From NCBI GenBank assembly GCA_026419785.1, contig JAODTK010005518.1, forward strand, positions 124,001-188,000: a stretch of DNA of 64,000 nucleotides, in the 5' to 3' direction. The notes beneath the pieces were generated by a model that made no database searches, had not been told where the DNA came from, and worked only from the letters and a program-made list of their open reading frames with translations. The DNA is from Sclerodactyla briareus (taxonomy: Eukaryota > Echinodermata > Holothuroidea > Dendrochirotida > Sclerodactylidae). A program made the translations under genes and the position numbers. Positions 33,721-45,470 of the stretch are shown here, piece after piece; within the stretch, counting starts at the first letter, position 1, and the number at the start of each line of letters is the position of its first letter.

Positions 33721-35560
33721 GTTATACCGGGGATCTCAGGTGGTCATTTTGGTACAGAACAATTCCAGATGAATGCAATCTAGTCTCACTATGCAGAAAT
33801 TAAGTGGCCCTGGGGTGTTTTCTAGTGAGGGTGTAAATTCTTAATCAATCATCTCAAACTCTGACTCTTCTATAAGCTTGTGCCTGTTGGGTGCTGTCCC
33901 CTATGCAGTGAGAACCACTAGGTGGTGTTTGACTAGTACCAGACAAGACAAGACGACAATTGCTCCTACAATTCTGTCCGCTCATGTTGCGAGGACATGT
34001 AGTATCTGCCAGACTTTTTCAAATCAAAACCTCTAGCGAAACTTCTTTCTGAGTTTTAAGGAGTCATTGACCTGTCTGATTTTCTGATGCTATTAATAGG
34101 CCGGATGATTATTATTTGCCCCTAAATTTTTATCCTGCTTCCAGGCAATGACGAGGTAGCTGTTTTCTTTCTATTTCAGGACAGGGTAACAAGCGCTTTC
34201 AAATCAGATTTGGTGAGTTTTCTACTTTTTCTTACAATTTTAAGACATGAAGGATAGCCTGGGAACCCAGTGATTAACTTGCGTTAGTAAGGCAAACATG
34301 GCGTCAACCAATTCGATCTCTGGATATCTGAGCCACTCTCTAATACTGAGGAATAATGTCAACAGATCGAGGGCCGCCGTTGCAAAAAATTAAACCGGAG
34401 GACTTCGTACCAGGAGGTTCGAAAATCCCGAGTAGCCCGGGATAACTCGGGATTTTTGCTTCAAATTTGACGTGGATCCTACGTCATTCGAGAGAAATTT
34501 CAATCATTGTCTCAATTGAGAATGAAAAAATACAGGAAAAAGACGTCCTCCACTTGATCATATTCATCTCCTCCAGAGTGTTCAATTACAATCTCAATGT
34601 CAGTATGTGAACCCAGTCGCATGGCGGTTGCCAAATAAACAGCTCCGTCGAATTGAGTTTTCGCCCTAAATCCTCTAATAGTCATTCATAACATTCAACA
34701 AAATAAGAATACTTCTACTTCCTTTCGTATTTATCTTAATCCTTTCAAAATTAAGTCTTGTTTAACGAGACTTACTACTAGATATTGAGAAAAATAAAAC
34801 TCCCACGCAGTAGCTACCATTGAATTTACAACAGCATTCGCCTTGTGTAAATCCTTGCATGCTACACGGTACATGTACATTTGACCGGGCTGGCACGTTC
34901 TATTCTCGCACTCCACTGTATTCTGCAACAGCAGCCTATTGGCGGGCGCGAGCTACGTACTGTACGCACAGGTGGTATTACCAGCTGTGATCGAGACTTG
35001 TTAGGGCAGTGTACTTTATATAAACCGCACGCGCGTGGCCGGTAGTGATACGGGAATTCGATTTTTTTTCTCAGAGGAAAGTACAAATTCACAGTGATGT
35101 TGACATCATACAATTCGAGCGAAACCAGGATTGATAAGATCGTTATTCGAAGCGAATAGCGTGTGATAGGGAGTGAATGAGTTGGCTCAACTGGGTGATC
35201 TCAAGTTAGTCCCCACCATGCGTAGATTTAATGATTCAAAATGCTCGTTATTTTCCCTTTTCCAATTAGTATAAAATTTCGACCGAGCACATTTGAACAA
35301 CTGTTCAAGTGCAATAATCAGATCTTGGCCTCGTGTGTTTACAGGAAGATGAAGGAACTCAGGTTAGGTTGTACTTAGGCTAGTACAGTAGTCTACATGC
35401 AGTGGAATAGTAAGAAAAACAGAAGAAATGCCTACTGACGCGATATAGGCCCTTTAACTTGTATGCAACGCACACACAGTGGAAACCTGAATTTTCACGA
35501 AATGTGGACTACCTAAAATACTTCAGTCTATGTGTTCAGTACTAGAACTATAATCAGTCA
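33721..35560. other. No gene; one strong hairpin
   Basis: The only structure recognised is a perfect 12-bp inverted repeat at 34422-34456. A TATA-like tttatataaacc at about 35015 has no supported transcript start. Confidence 0.4.
34422..34456. repeat. Perfect 12-bp hairpin with CCCGGG loop
   Basis: aaaatcccgagt (34422-34433) and actcgggatttt (34445-34456) are exact complements around agcccgggata, which itself contains the palindrome CCCGGG. Confidence 0.9.
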
Positions 35561-36790
35561 CTTTTCATTTCACACACTGACTTACATAACGGCACTTGGT
35601 AATTCGAGGGGGGGGACAAAAAATAATATTATACTAACTCTTCGTGTTCTGTCGTGTCTGGTACGGCGGGTTCGGTATGTTACTACAACTAAAGCTCGCC
35701 CCCACGTACTGGGAAAGAGAAATTGCCTCCATTTCTTTCGTGAGTCATAGACGCCACTAGGGAGAGACGAAGACTAGGACCGCTAGATGACTACCTCACT
35801 TCGTCGATCGTCGACCGTATGTTAACGTCAGGTGTTTCGGGAGGCGTGTAAAAGGTGGGAATCAGTTGCCGGGATTCGTGACCTTCAATTGCGCTTCCGT
35901 GAGCACAACCTGCAATAGCCTGATCGGTGCGTTCGAAGCAACCGCTTCCTCATCGAAAGATCCACTCGGTAGAATGGAAAGGCAAGTTTGTGTTCGTGCT
36001 CGTTTAAGTTATGATTTCATGACTAGGGAGTGGCGCCAAAAAAGAGAAAGACTGTAGGCCTATATGTCTACACGTTAGTAAATCTTATTGTTGACCTGTC
36101 GTCAAGGATGGAATACGGTATACATCGTGAGGGACGTGGCGCCCCCCCCCCCATTGACCCCTATGGGAACATCCGGTAGCCTCCTGCCGATCACGGGCTG
36201 TGCGAGAGGGAAGGGGTATATGGGTGAATGGCACCTCTACCTATCAAGACTGGGAAAACATGAATTCAATGATGCGGACGTGACGCGGGCGGGATCATAC
36301 ACAAATTGCGTTTTTTTTTTTCCTTCCGTGATGTCCTTCCCCCCAGGCAGGGAAGGCCAAAACTCTTGGTCAAGAGCTATCAAGGGCGCAGCGTCCTCCA
36401 ATCGGGTGGCACCCGCGCAGGTACCAAGAAGGTACAAGGAACTGACCAGGCTGGGGTCTTGGAGAGAATTTAGACCAGACTGGAGATAGTTACTTAATTA
36501 GGTTCGACCTTCACTTCACTCTAATCGACTCGATTCGGTAAGAGAGTATTCAAATTCCCAAGCATAATAATGTCTTCAAATATCTGGGTTAGGCTCAGTG
36601 GTGAAAAACATTGATTTTCACCTTGTGAGTTGTGTTATTTATAATTGAACACTTCCGCTGCAACTGAGTGTCTGCGTCAGGATGTTAGGTTTTAGGATTG
36701 TCGTCTGCGCCACCGGCGATAGTAAGAGTTAATCGATAGATCTCAAACAAATCTGACTGACAGTAATGACTCGAAATGTGAGCACATTTT
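35561..36790. other. No recognisable gene
   Basis: A 133-codon open frame (36088-36489) crosses a C-run (36143-36152) and a T-run and shows no domain. It is not called. Confidence 0.4.
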
Positions 36791-37080
36791 CACGCACGGA
36801 GAAATCCTTAATAGGGGTCGACAAGTGGGTGTCGCCGAAATGCTGGGAAAACCGCTCATTTGCATAATTTTCGCGTATTGTTAACGTTTGTCAAGATTTC
36901 AACAAAACAACATGGGAGGATCAAAAAGGGAGGTCATGGAGGTCAGATTGGCGAATATATGAGATTAAACCCTTTGTCGGATTGATGGAAACCTAGTGAC
37001 ACGAGGCCAGGTATAGACCCCTTTTAGTACAGGGCCAAATGGGTACCCCACGACTTCTCAGAAAAAGGACTATGAAGGCT
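36790..37080 (+). repeat. Diverged partial copy of the sequence duplicated at 55.5 and 58.3 kb
   Basis: Ordered matches to 55560-55790: ttcgacaagtgggc-like, catttgcataatttt-like, ggaggtca...ggcgaat, and ttgtcggattgatgaaac-like. Identity is patchy, but order and orientation are kept. Confidence 0.6.
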
Positions 37081-38190
37081 AAGATGGATGGGGACCATTC
37101 ATGTGAGGCGCAGTCTGATAATGTACGAATTATCGAAGGTATACAAAATAAACAACTCGTTACATGACTGAGGACTTATGTTATGGGAGCAGAAGTAGCT
37201 TCTAACGCGTCTCTGCTTCCCAATGATTTGCTCTTGGCCATGAGAAATGTGGGGGCCCGAGTTCAAGGACACATAGCCCTCGGGAGCTAGATACTTCGTG
37301 TTTCATGGGTCCTTCCGAGGTCAGAACAAGGCCTCGCCCCTATGTCTCGCGTTGCACGCGATCAGTGGTTCCATCTAATAGTCACCATGCAAACAGGTTA
37401 CAGGAATTTAATGTGTTGCTTTAAGCTTTTGCAATAGCATTTAACCCTACTAACAGTGATCAATTCAAATTAGTAAGGACTGATTATGGACAATGTCTAC
37501 TGAAGAGTGGAAGAAAGTATAAGTTGTGTGGAAATGTAACTAAATTATGTAAATTCTTGCACATTCTGACACAATATTCACCAATATTCACAGGCACCTT
37601 AATTACATGGGAATCAACAAACTTAAAAAAAAACACGACATGTCGCTAACGAAGGAATGGAAAACAGTTAAAAGTACACACTGCACAGTAACCCCCAGTG
37701 ACTCGAGTCAAGTTATGTAACATTTGGGCGGGAAAATAAAAACTTACGGTAGAACCATACCAATCAAGCTGCTTCAGGAAAATCAAACCAACTTTTGAAA
37801 TTTGGGAAACACCATGCGAACTAGGGAACCTGATGACCTCCAGTGTCCTCCACGCTATGTGACTCATACAATTTTATATAGTGGATAATCACAAATGTGC
37901 CTATCACATAATTGAGTGGTGATGGAATGAATAAAATCCGACGAACTTGTGATTTGAATAAATTATGCAATTCGACGACTCAAGTACCATGTTTTGACGC
38001 TGAAAAATATCAGTACATCCACTTCATATCCCGAATCTATCCCCCCCGTTGCCAAACCAAGTCCATAGGCACCTACGGTACTCTGTAATCTTGCTAACGA
38101 GCCTGACATAGATTAACTAAAATGCCTAATACCTCCTAGCTAGACACCGCCTGGTGGTAGACCGCTAACTTGTATACCACCACTTTGGCA
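37081..38190. other. No recognisable gene
   Basis: A minus-strand ATG frame ending at gtaagt (about 37748-37867) was considered and not called. No other signature was seen. Confidence 0.4.
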
Positions 38191-38593
38191 ATAACCAGTT
38201 TTTTTTTTTTTTTGCCCGTTAAACTCCTTAAATAGCACATTTATTCAAGACTAACCTTTTAACCACATGACCACCGACAGAGGTCAAATTGGGTAGAGGG
38301 TCACACACATGCATGTCAACAATATATCACAAGGTGAGCCTTTCAGCCTTCACAGAAATTCATTTCTCCGATTATTGCCAGGAAAACAGTTTTTGACCAT
38401 AAGTGACTTGATTGACCTTTAATGACATGGCAGCTATTATGAAAATTGTAAACTCTCCATGTGATACATCCACTCTAAGAGTATTTTGCATTCTGACACG
38501 CCCCAGGCTATTGCTAAAAAGTAAATTAAAATCAGTTGTTGACCCTAGTGACGCCTTTAATGACCTTCCCCAGGGACATGGGGTTTTTTATAA
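38191..38593. repeat. ~580-bp tandem repeat, left part of the unit interrupted by element A
   Basis: Begins ataaccagttttt...gcccgttaaactccttaaat and runs to cagggacatggggttttttataaa, colinear with units starting at 41281 and 41852. The remainder of this unit resumes at about 41092 after element A. Confidence 0.85.
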
Positions 38594-38799
38594 ACCAGAA
38601 AGCAAAAGGCTTAGTTGTTGACTGTTTATGTCAACCCATAGCCAGACCATGACAAATGGCGCGATAGTACCAGCTCATTATAGGCAAATAACGTCTGACA
38701 AATTTCCCTATCTTACCAACTCAAACGAATAGGGTTCTGTACCCTTGGTAAGAAAGCTTACACACATAAATTTCGAGGCTTTTCCGACTTTGAATTGGT

Positions 38800-40985
38800 A
38801 AACTTAGAGACCTCGACCTGACCCCAAACGAATGGGATCAGTACTCAGCAATGGGGAATACAACAAACCAAAGTATGAGGCCTTTACCCCGCCTTTAACA
38901 AAAACAATAGGGTTTATGGAATCACCATAAAGAAGAGACACACCTAATTTCAACCTGATCAGACCCAACCTTCTTGACTTATCGTGATTACAGGGTTTTC
39001 ACCCCCCTGACTTTGAACTCGGTTTGACCTCAGAGGACCTTGACGGACCCAAACACATATAGGGTGTCCTATACTCACCATGGGGAACTCCCATACCACG
39101 TATGAGCTTCATCATCCAAGTGGGGTCAAAGTTATCGTGCTTTACAAGCCAAAATGGCTAAAATATAAAATTTTCACCATTTTCTATTTCGATACAAAAT
39201 TTCACTCCTGCCGAACCAAAAACAATAGGGTCCGATCCTCATAGGAAAGCTTTACACCTAATTTAAACTTGATCAGACCAACAATTAGGAAGTACTTCGT
39301 GTTTACAAGTGTTTGCCAGACTTGACCTCTCGGGACCCTCAGATGACCTCTGACCTGATCTCAAAACGATAGGGTTCATGGACTCATCATGGGGAACACA
39401 CATAACAAGTATGAGCGTTTCATCCACCGGGTGGGGTCGAGTTACCGTGTTTACAAGCCAAAATTGGCCGAATATCAATTTCACAAATTTTCTTATTTCG
39501 ACTCAAATTCACCCGACCTGAACCAGAAACAATCGGGTTCCTGTATTACCCAGAAGAAAGCTATACACGATGATTTTCGACTTGATCAGGGGACCAAACC
39601 ATTCTGGACTTATCGTGTTACAAGGTTTCAGACTTTGACCTCTGGTGACCTCAGATGACTGCTGCCTGACCCCAAAACAATAGGGTCAGTACTCATCATG
39701 GGAACACACATCACCAAGTATGACTCATCCATCCACGGTGGGGTCGAGGTTATCGTGTTAGAAGCCGAAATTGGCCAAAAATATTGAATTTTCACACATT
39801 TTTATATTTTCGACAAAATGCACTCCGATCGACCCAAAAAACAATAGGGTTCCTGTACTCCCCATAAGGAAATTATACACCTAATTTCAAACTGATCAGA
39901 CCAACCATTTGGACTTATCTGTGTTCACAGGTTTTCAGACGTTGCACTCTGGTGACTCAGATGAACCTGACCTGACCTCCAAAAACGATAGGGTTCATGT
40001 ACTCATCATGGGAACACAATACCAAGTATGAGCTTCATCATCCAGGTGGGGTCGCGTTACCGTGCTTACAAGCCAAAATGGCAAAAATCTCGAATTTCCA
40101 AAATTTTCTATTTCGACAAAATTCACTACGGACCCTTAACCAAAAACAATAGGGTTCCGTAACCCATAAGAAAAGTATACACCTATTTCAACTTTGATCA
40201 GAACAACCATTCTGGACTTATGTGGTACAAAAGGTTTTAGACTTTGCCCTCTGGTACCTCAGATGACCTTGACCCTACCCCAAACAATAGGGGTCATGTA
40301 ATCAACATGGGGAACACAATTACAAAGTATGAGCTTCATCTCCAGGTGGGGTCGGAGTTATCGTGATTATAAGCAAAAATTGGACAAAAGATCGAATTTT
40401 CACAATTTTCTATTTTCGACAAAAATTCACCCGACCTGGACCAAAAACAATAGGGTTCCTGTACTCCCTAAGAAAGCTAACACCTAATTTCAACTTGATC
40501 AGACAACCATTATGGACTTCATCATGTTTACACGGTTCTCAGTCTTTGACCACTGTTGACTCAGATGACTCTGGACAGGACCCCAAAACAATCGGGGTCA
40601 TGAATCATCATGGGGAACACACATCCTAAGTGTGAGCTTCATCCATCAGGTGGGGCGAGTATCGTGTTTACAAGCCAAAATTGGCCAAAATATACACACA
40701 GCGTTTCACAAATTTTCTTTTCGACCCCAAATTCACATCCCCGGACCTGCAGATGTCACAAACAATAGGGTTCCTTACTCCCCATAAGAAAGCTATACAC
40801 CTAATTTCAATGATCAGACCAACCATTCTGGGACCATTCGTGTTTACAAGGTTTTCAGACTTTGACCTCTGGTGACCTCAGATGACCTCTGACCTGACCC
40901 AAAAAACAATAGGCGTTCAGGTACTCATCATGGGAACACAACTACCAAGAATGAGCCGACCTACCAGACTCGAGTCAAGTTATGG
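38800..40985. repeat. ~300-bp tandem array inside element A
   Basis: The anchor cctcagatgacctctgacctg recurs near 38810, 39033, 39342, 39651, 39957, 40258, 40561 and 40880, with typical steps of 301-319 bp. Units include atagggttcatgtactcatc, gagcttcatccatccaggtg and cttgatcagaccaaccattc. The same unit occurs three times at 61.5-62.1 kb. Confidence 0.9.
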
Positions 40986-40996
40986 TTTACAAGCTG

Positions 40997-41054
40997 GCGT
41001 CACACACACACACACACCACACACACAAGAAACACACACACACACACACACACG
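40997..41054. repeat. (CA)n microsatellite near the right end of element A
   Basis: About 58 bp of imperfect CACA, positioned like the CA tract at 49.71-49.75 kb in element B. Confidence 0.95.
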
Positions 41055-41091
41055 AAGTGACTGCATAGATTCCTATGACTTGTCAAGGAAT

Positions 41092-42290
41092 CAAAATGTT
41101 ACTCCATGTGATGCATCCACTCATAGAATCGGATTGCTTCCAATGAAACACGCCCTAATGTTTTGCGAAGAAGCTATAATTTAAACTTTGACCCTTGTAA
41201 CTACCAAAGTATGCGGTCGATCGAAAGCGGGAGTTGGGGTTCTCCATAACGCACACAACAAGGTTATCACACATACCAAAATAACCAGTTTCTATGTTTT
41301 TTGCCCATAACTCCTTAAATAAGCACATTATTTCAAGATCAACCTTTAACCACATGACACCAGACAGAGGTCAAATTCGAGTCAGAGGTCACACACATGA
41401 AGGTCAACAATTATTCACAATGGTGAACTTTACCAGCCGCACAGATATTCAATTCTCCGAGTATGCCCAGAAAACAGTTGACCCCTACGGGACCTGAATG
41501 ACCAGTAATACATGGCAGTGTCCTATGAAATTGTTAGAACTCTCCATGTGATACATCCACTCTAGGAGCATTTTGCAAATTTGATAACACCGCCCAGTGC
41601 TAATTCAAAAAGTATTAAAATCAGTTTTGACCCATACGTGGACCTCAATGGACATGGCGGTTGTTAAAAAATGGTACTATCCATTGTGATGCATCAACCT
41701 AGAACATATTGCATTCCAATGAACACGCCTAATGTTATTGCGAAAGAAGCTATAAATTAAACTTTGACCACTTGTAATACCACACGTATGCGTCCGATCG
41801 AAGCGGGAGTTGTGTCCCACCATAAAGCACACAAGTATTCCACAATTCAAAAATAACCAGTTTATTTTTTTGCCCGGAAATCCCTTAAATAAGCCATTTA
41901 TTCAAGAATCAACCGTTAACCACCTGACCACCCGACGAGGTCAAATTGAGGCAGAGGTGTTCACACACATGGCAGGTCAACAATTATATCACAATGGTGA
42001 ACCTGCCAGCCTTCACAGATATTCAATTCTCCGATTATCCACCAGAAAACAGTTTTGACCCCTTAGGCACCTTGAATGACTTCATTACAGCCAGTTATAA
42101 TGAAAATTTGAACATCCATGTGATACATCCACTCCTAGAACATTTTGCAGTTGATGAACACGCCCAGTTCTATTGCCGAAAAAAAAAAAAAAAAAAAAGG
42201 GGGAGTGACCACAATCAGTTTTTGACCTCAAATTGACCTTTAATGACCTCGGATGACTTGACCATTTTTATAAAAAAAGTACCCTAGATG
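41092..42290. repeat. ~580-bp tandem repeat, rest of the interrupted unit plus about two further units
   Basis: The anchor ataaccagttt occurs at 41281 and 41852 (571 bp apart). Subtracting element A from the distance between 38191 and 41281 gives about 593 bp, so the period is near 580. An A-run of 18 or so lies at 42179-42198. Confidence 0.88.
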
Positions 42291-42720
42291 GGTTACACCC
42301 TGTCTGAAATTTAAACCACAACAGGAAAGGTCACTGGAAGTTGTTGCAGGAAAACATACTATTGGCAGTTATCTGCCATAGTGACCTTGAATGAACCTTG
42401 ATGCATGATGGTTTTAGGGAAAATGTTTCCCAGCATACACCCTGTCCTGAAATTTCAACATGCCAAGCACTGTCACAGTAAGTTGTTGAAAAATATTAGT
42501 TTTTTTTGTCCATAAGTACCTTGAATGACCTTGATGAACATGATGGGGTTTAGGGAAAAAGTTCTCCACCATGACGTACACCGTCCTGAAATTTCAACAT
42601 TGCCAAAGCAATGTCACTGTAAGTGTCTCCAAAATATTAGTTTGTTTTTTTGTCCATAAGTGACCTTGATGACCTTTTGAGACATGTCAGTTTTATGAAA
42701 AATGTTAAGTACTCGATGAG
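42291..42720. repeat. ~160-bp tandem repeat, about three units
   Basis: Units share ccttgaatgaccttgatgaa, catgatggttttagggaaaa and cctgaaatttcaacatgcca, followed by a cactgtaagttgt block and an aaatattagttttttttgtcc block. Confidence 0.85.
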
Positions 42721-43615
42721 ATGCACGCAGTCACAAGCATAATGTATAACAAAGTTAATGCGATTGCTATTGCCAAAAGGTATCAAAAACGACCTTTGAC
42801 CCCTGTAACTGGAGACCAAGTGCCAGATTGAGGGGAGTTTTTTTCGTCTATTCAGCACCAGAGCTCTGTCACATATCCAAAATTTTGAAGAAATTGACAA
42901 TTTAATTGGTCTGTGCCCTGTAACCTCTACAAATAGGCCCACATCATTGACCTTTGACCTTTGACCTCTTGACCTCACTATCAGGGGGTAGTTGACCTGA
43001 TGATTCTAAAAAATCAACATGACAATCACTATAGACATCCTAACTGCACTTAACTTCAAATTGAAAACTTTGACCTCTGATATCTTCATGCACAAAGGTC
43101 AACATGGGGTCAAAATTATGGCGTTTCGATCAGAAGTTACCTTTGAGATCCGAAAATGCCTCGAAAAAATTTGAGTCGCCAAAAACATGGTAAAGGTCAA
43201 ATTGAGGTCAAAGGTCACCAGATGGAGTCAACGAGTGAATCACATGGTGCCCCCCAACCCTTGGCAGGACATTCGGTTCCCATGTTATGCCAAAGAAACT
43301 GGTTTGTTTGACCCTCAAATGGACCTTGACGACGTTATTTACGCTTTTCTGAAAATATCATCAGGCATCTACCTCATATCCCGCAGCTATGTGCCAAACC
43401 AGTCACCATCGCACCTCGGTCCATCCGTGGTTCTTGCCTCAACGAGGCCTAGAACTAATAAATTGTACAGGGGAAAATAGGCGAAGTACTCATTAATGTG
43501 ACTTGCGGCCACCAAAATCTAACAATCGTGTTCACCCAACCCCGATTGCTACACCGTGAAGAAATTGTGGTCTGCCAATTGCACCTTGGGCCGTTCGAAA
43601 GATGTCTGCCGCACG
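42721..43615. other. No gene; TGACC-rich sequence
   Basis: Contains a run of four TGACCT half-sites (42948-42975) and further tgacctc repeats. Nothing coding was recognised. Confidence 0.5.
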
Positions 43616-43619
43616 AGAA

Positions 43620-43755
43620 AGGTGACACACACACAACACACCCACCCACACACACACACACACAACACACCACACACACACACCACACATGCACAAACAC
43701 AACACACAACACCACACACACGCACACACCACATACACACACACACACGCATAGT
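43620..43755. repeat. Imperfect (CA)n microsatellite
   Basis: About 136 bp of CA with frequent extra C. Open frames across it on both strands are artefacts of the repeat. Confidence 0.97.
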
Positions 43756-43759
43756 AGTG

Positions 43760-45120
43760 GACACTAAGTCTCCTCCTGATTTCATTCAGGCGAGACAAAA
43801 ATCGGCTTCACGGGTCCAGTTTGCTGAGGGGCCATAGGCTGCCCATATCTGGAGGTTATTATATAATTATTATTATTAATCTTTTGACGTACTTCTGTTA
43901 CATTAGTATCATTCACGGATTGAGATACGAGCAAAAATGCAATTAAGTCACACAATGCCAAGATATCATATGCAGTCACTAGGTACACAACGCTGAACCA
44001 AACAGTCAATAACGAAAGTCTTTCTTGAGACATAGGGTATTTTTTTTATAGATATAGTCAATGGAATAATGACCCGTTTCGTACAGTCAAACCGTAGGTG
44101 AAATAATTTCATCGATTTGCTTTAAAATAAAAAAATTGTCACACAGCGCAAAAACAAAACGAATTTAATGGCGGCGAGGAAGTATGTTAGGATGAGCATG
44201 TCCTATAACATTTAGGCCACTGTGCACGTACACGCACTGACGTAAACGGCAAATCCATGACTTATACCATTTATCATAGGTATAACATTAAAATCCTTAT
44301 TTACCGGACATGAGGGGGAAGAGAAGAGAAGCAGCCTGTAGAGCTATTGCCAACCCCGAGAAATATGTGCTGAAATCGCACGAGGAAGGCGGGTCGGAAG
44401 CCAAGAACAATGAGACCCTTGTACGACCACTCTCCAGACCACGATTGTCGGTCTGCTTCTTTGCGGAAACACAACTCATTAACTACCTACTCCCCCACAA
44501 AGGTTTTTGTAGTAGGCTAGTAGGTAGAGTATACCATACATGAAGGATGGTTCAGCCGGTTAGGCTAATGCAATATAATAAAGGGTGGTTACGAAAAATT
44601 GAGGATCAAAGGAAGGGTCATCGTAATCAGGGATAAAATGACACTTGCATACAAGCTATAGAATCGTACTGGGGACCAAGTCTAAGGGAATGTTACGCCA
44701 CTGATACAACATTTTTTTTCAGTGCCAAGTCTGAGCATCGAGTGGTTATAAGGACTGGTGGAAGGTTTACTTAGGTTTTGAATTCCACTTTAACAACTAA
44801 AACATAAAGTAATGAACCTGCTACTTCCACAATGGCTATCTCAGTAGCCTAGTTGTTGTTGTAAATTCACCAAAAATCATGGTTCGGAATCTGTGAACTT
44901 ACGATCTTACCCCATCATGCGTTTGCAAAACCCACCCACGCCATGAACATCTGGCATCTTTACAGTAGTCCGCGCTGGCAACCCTATCGTACTTCTTAAA
45001 ATTGCCAGTAAGTTATGTAAGGTATGAGATAAGTTGAGTAAGTGAAACAGATTTTATGATCACGTTGTAACAGGCATGTGACAAAAGTCAGGATCATTAA
45101 AAATCTATTTCACTGTAAAT
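43760..45120. other. No recognisable gene
   Basis: A 77-codon frame at 44310-44543 has a charged start but no splice or domain support. Nothing else was seen. Confidence 0.4.
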
Positions 45121-45239
45121 ACTGAAACAACAAAAAAGAGTTGAAGGCCAAAACCCTGCCCACAGCCCGATCTGACGATACTTATTCCAAAATCCGAACA
45201 AACATCAGAAAACCACTGAATACAGTTGTGGAAACAGAA
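45121..45239. repeat. ~110-bp tandem repeat unit interrupted by element B
   Basis: aaaagagttgaaggccaaaaccctgccca and caaacatcagaaaaccactg match the units at 49.79-50.1 kb. Element B sits between this partial unit and the rest of the array. Confidence 0.8.
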
Positions 45240-45470
45240 AGCCAAAGGCTTAGTGATTCCTTGGACACCCGGTCGGGCTGTGTTCAAGTTATCAATTTCA
45301 TGCTTAAACTGAGAACAATAGCAATGAAGTTCACCCCCCCCCTTGTGCTATGTTGTACCCATGCACCCACCCATCCCCCCCCTCTAGTGTTCTCACAAAG
45401 CGCATTTGACCAACCAGACAGGTTGGACATAGCTGAGTAGGAGGTATAAAAGTAGGTCTGCCAAAAGTAC

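Larger units (their letters stand above)
38594..41091 (-). mobile_element. Element A: satellite-carrying non-autonomous element (Helentron/HINE-like)
   Basis: The left end, agcaaaaggcttagttgttgac (38601-38622), and the right end, tgtcaaggaatc (41081-41092), match the ends of elements B and C. Inside are about eight units of ~300 bp and a CA microsatellite next to the right end. It splits a 580-bp repeat unit whose neighbour gives the uninterrupted site near 41650-41685. No coding sequence is seen, so movement would need proteins supplied in trans. The strand is inferred from the hairpin, which in Helentrons lies at the 3' end. Confidence 0.7.

Noticed and set aside
34410-34440. GGTTCGAAAATCC as a tRNA B-box
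   Set aside because: No A-box or cloverleaf arms are at the right distance. The match is part of the perfect hairpin.
35005-35030. TATA-like tttatataaacc as a promoter
   Set aside because: No supported exon or open frame follows within a sensible distance on the plus strand.
36088-36489. 133-codon plus-strand open frame
   Set aside because: It crosses C- and T-homopolymer runs and shows no domain or conserved motif.
37748-37867. Minus-strand ATG-started frame ending at gtaagt, as a first coding exon
   Set aside because: A TATA-like sequence lies only about a dozen bases before the ATG, too close for a promoter, and no following exon was found. It was left out as too weak.
43455-43837. Several overlapping open frames rich in Cys/Val or His/Thr
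   Set aside because: They are translations of a CA microsatellite on both strands.
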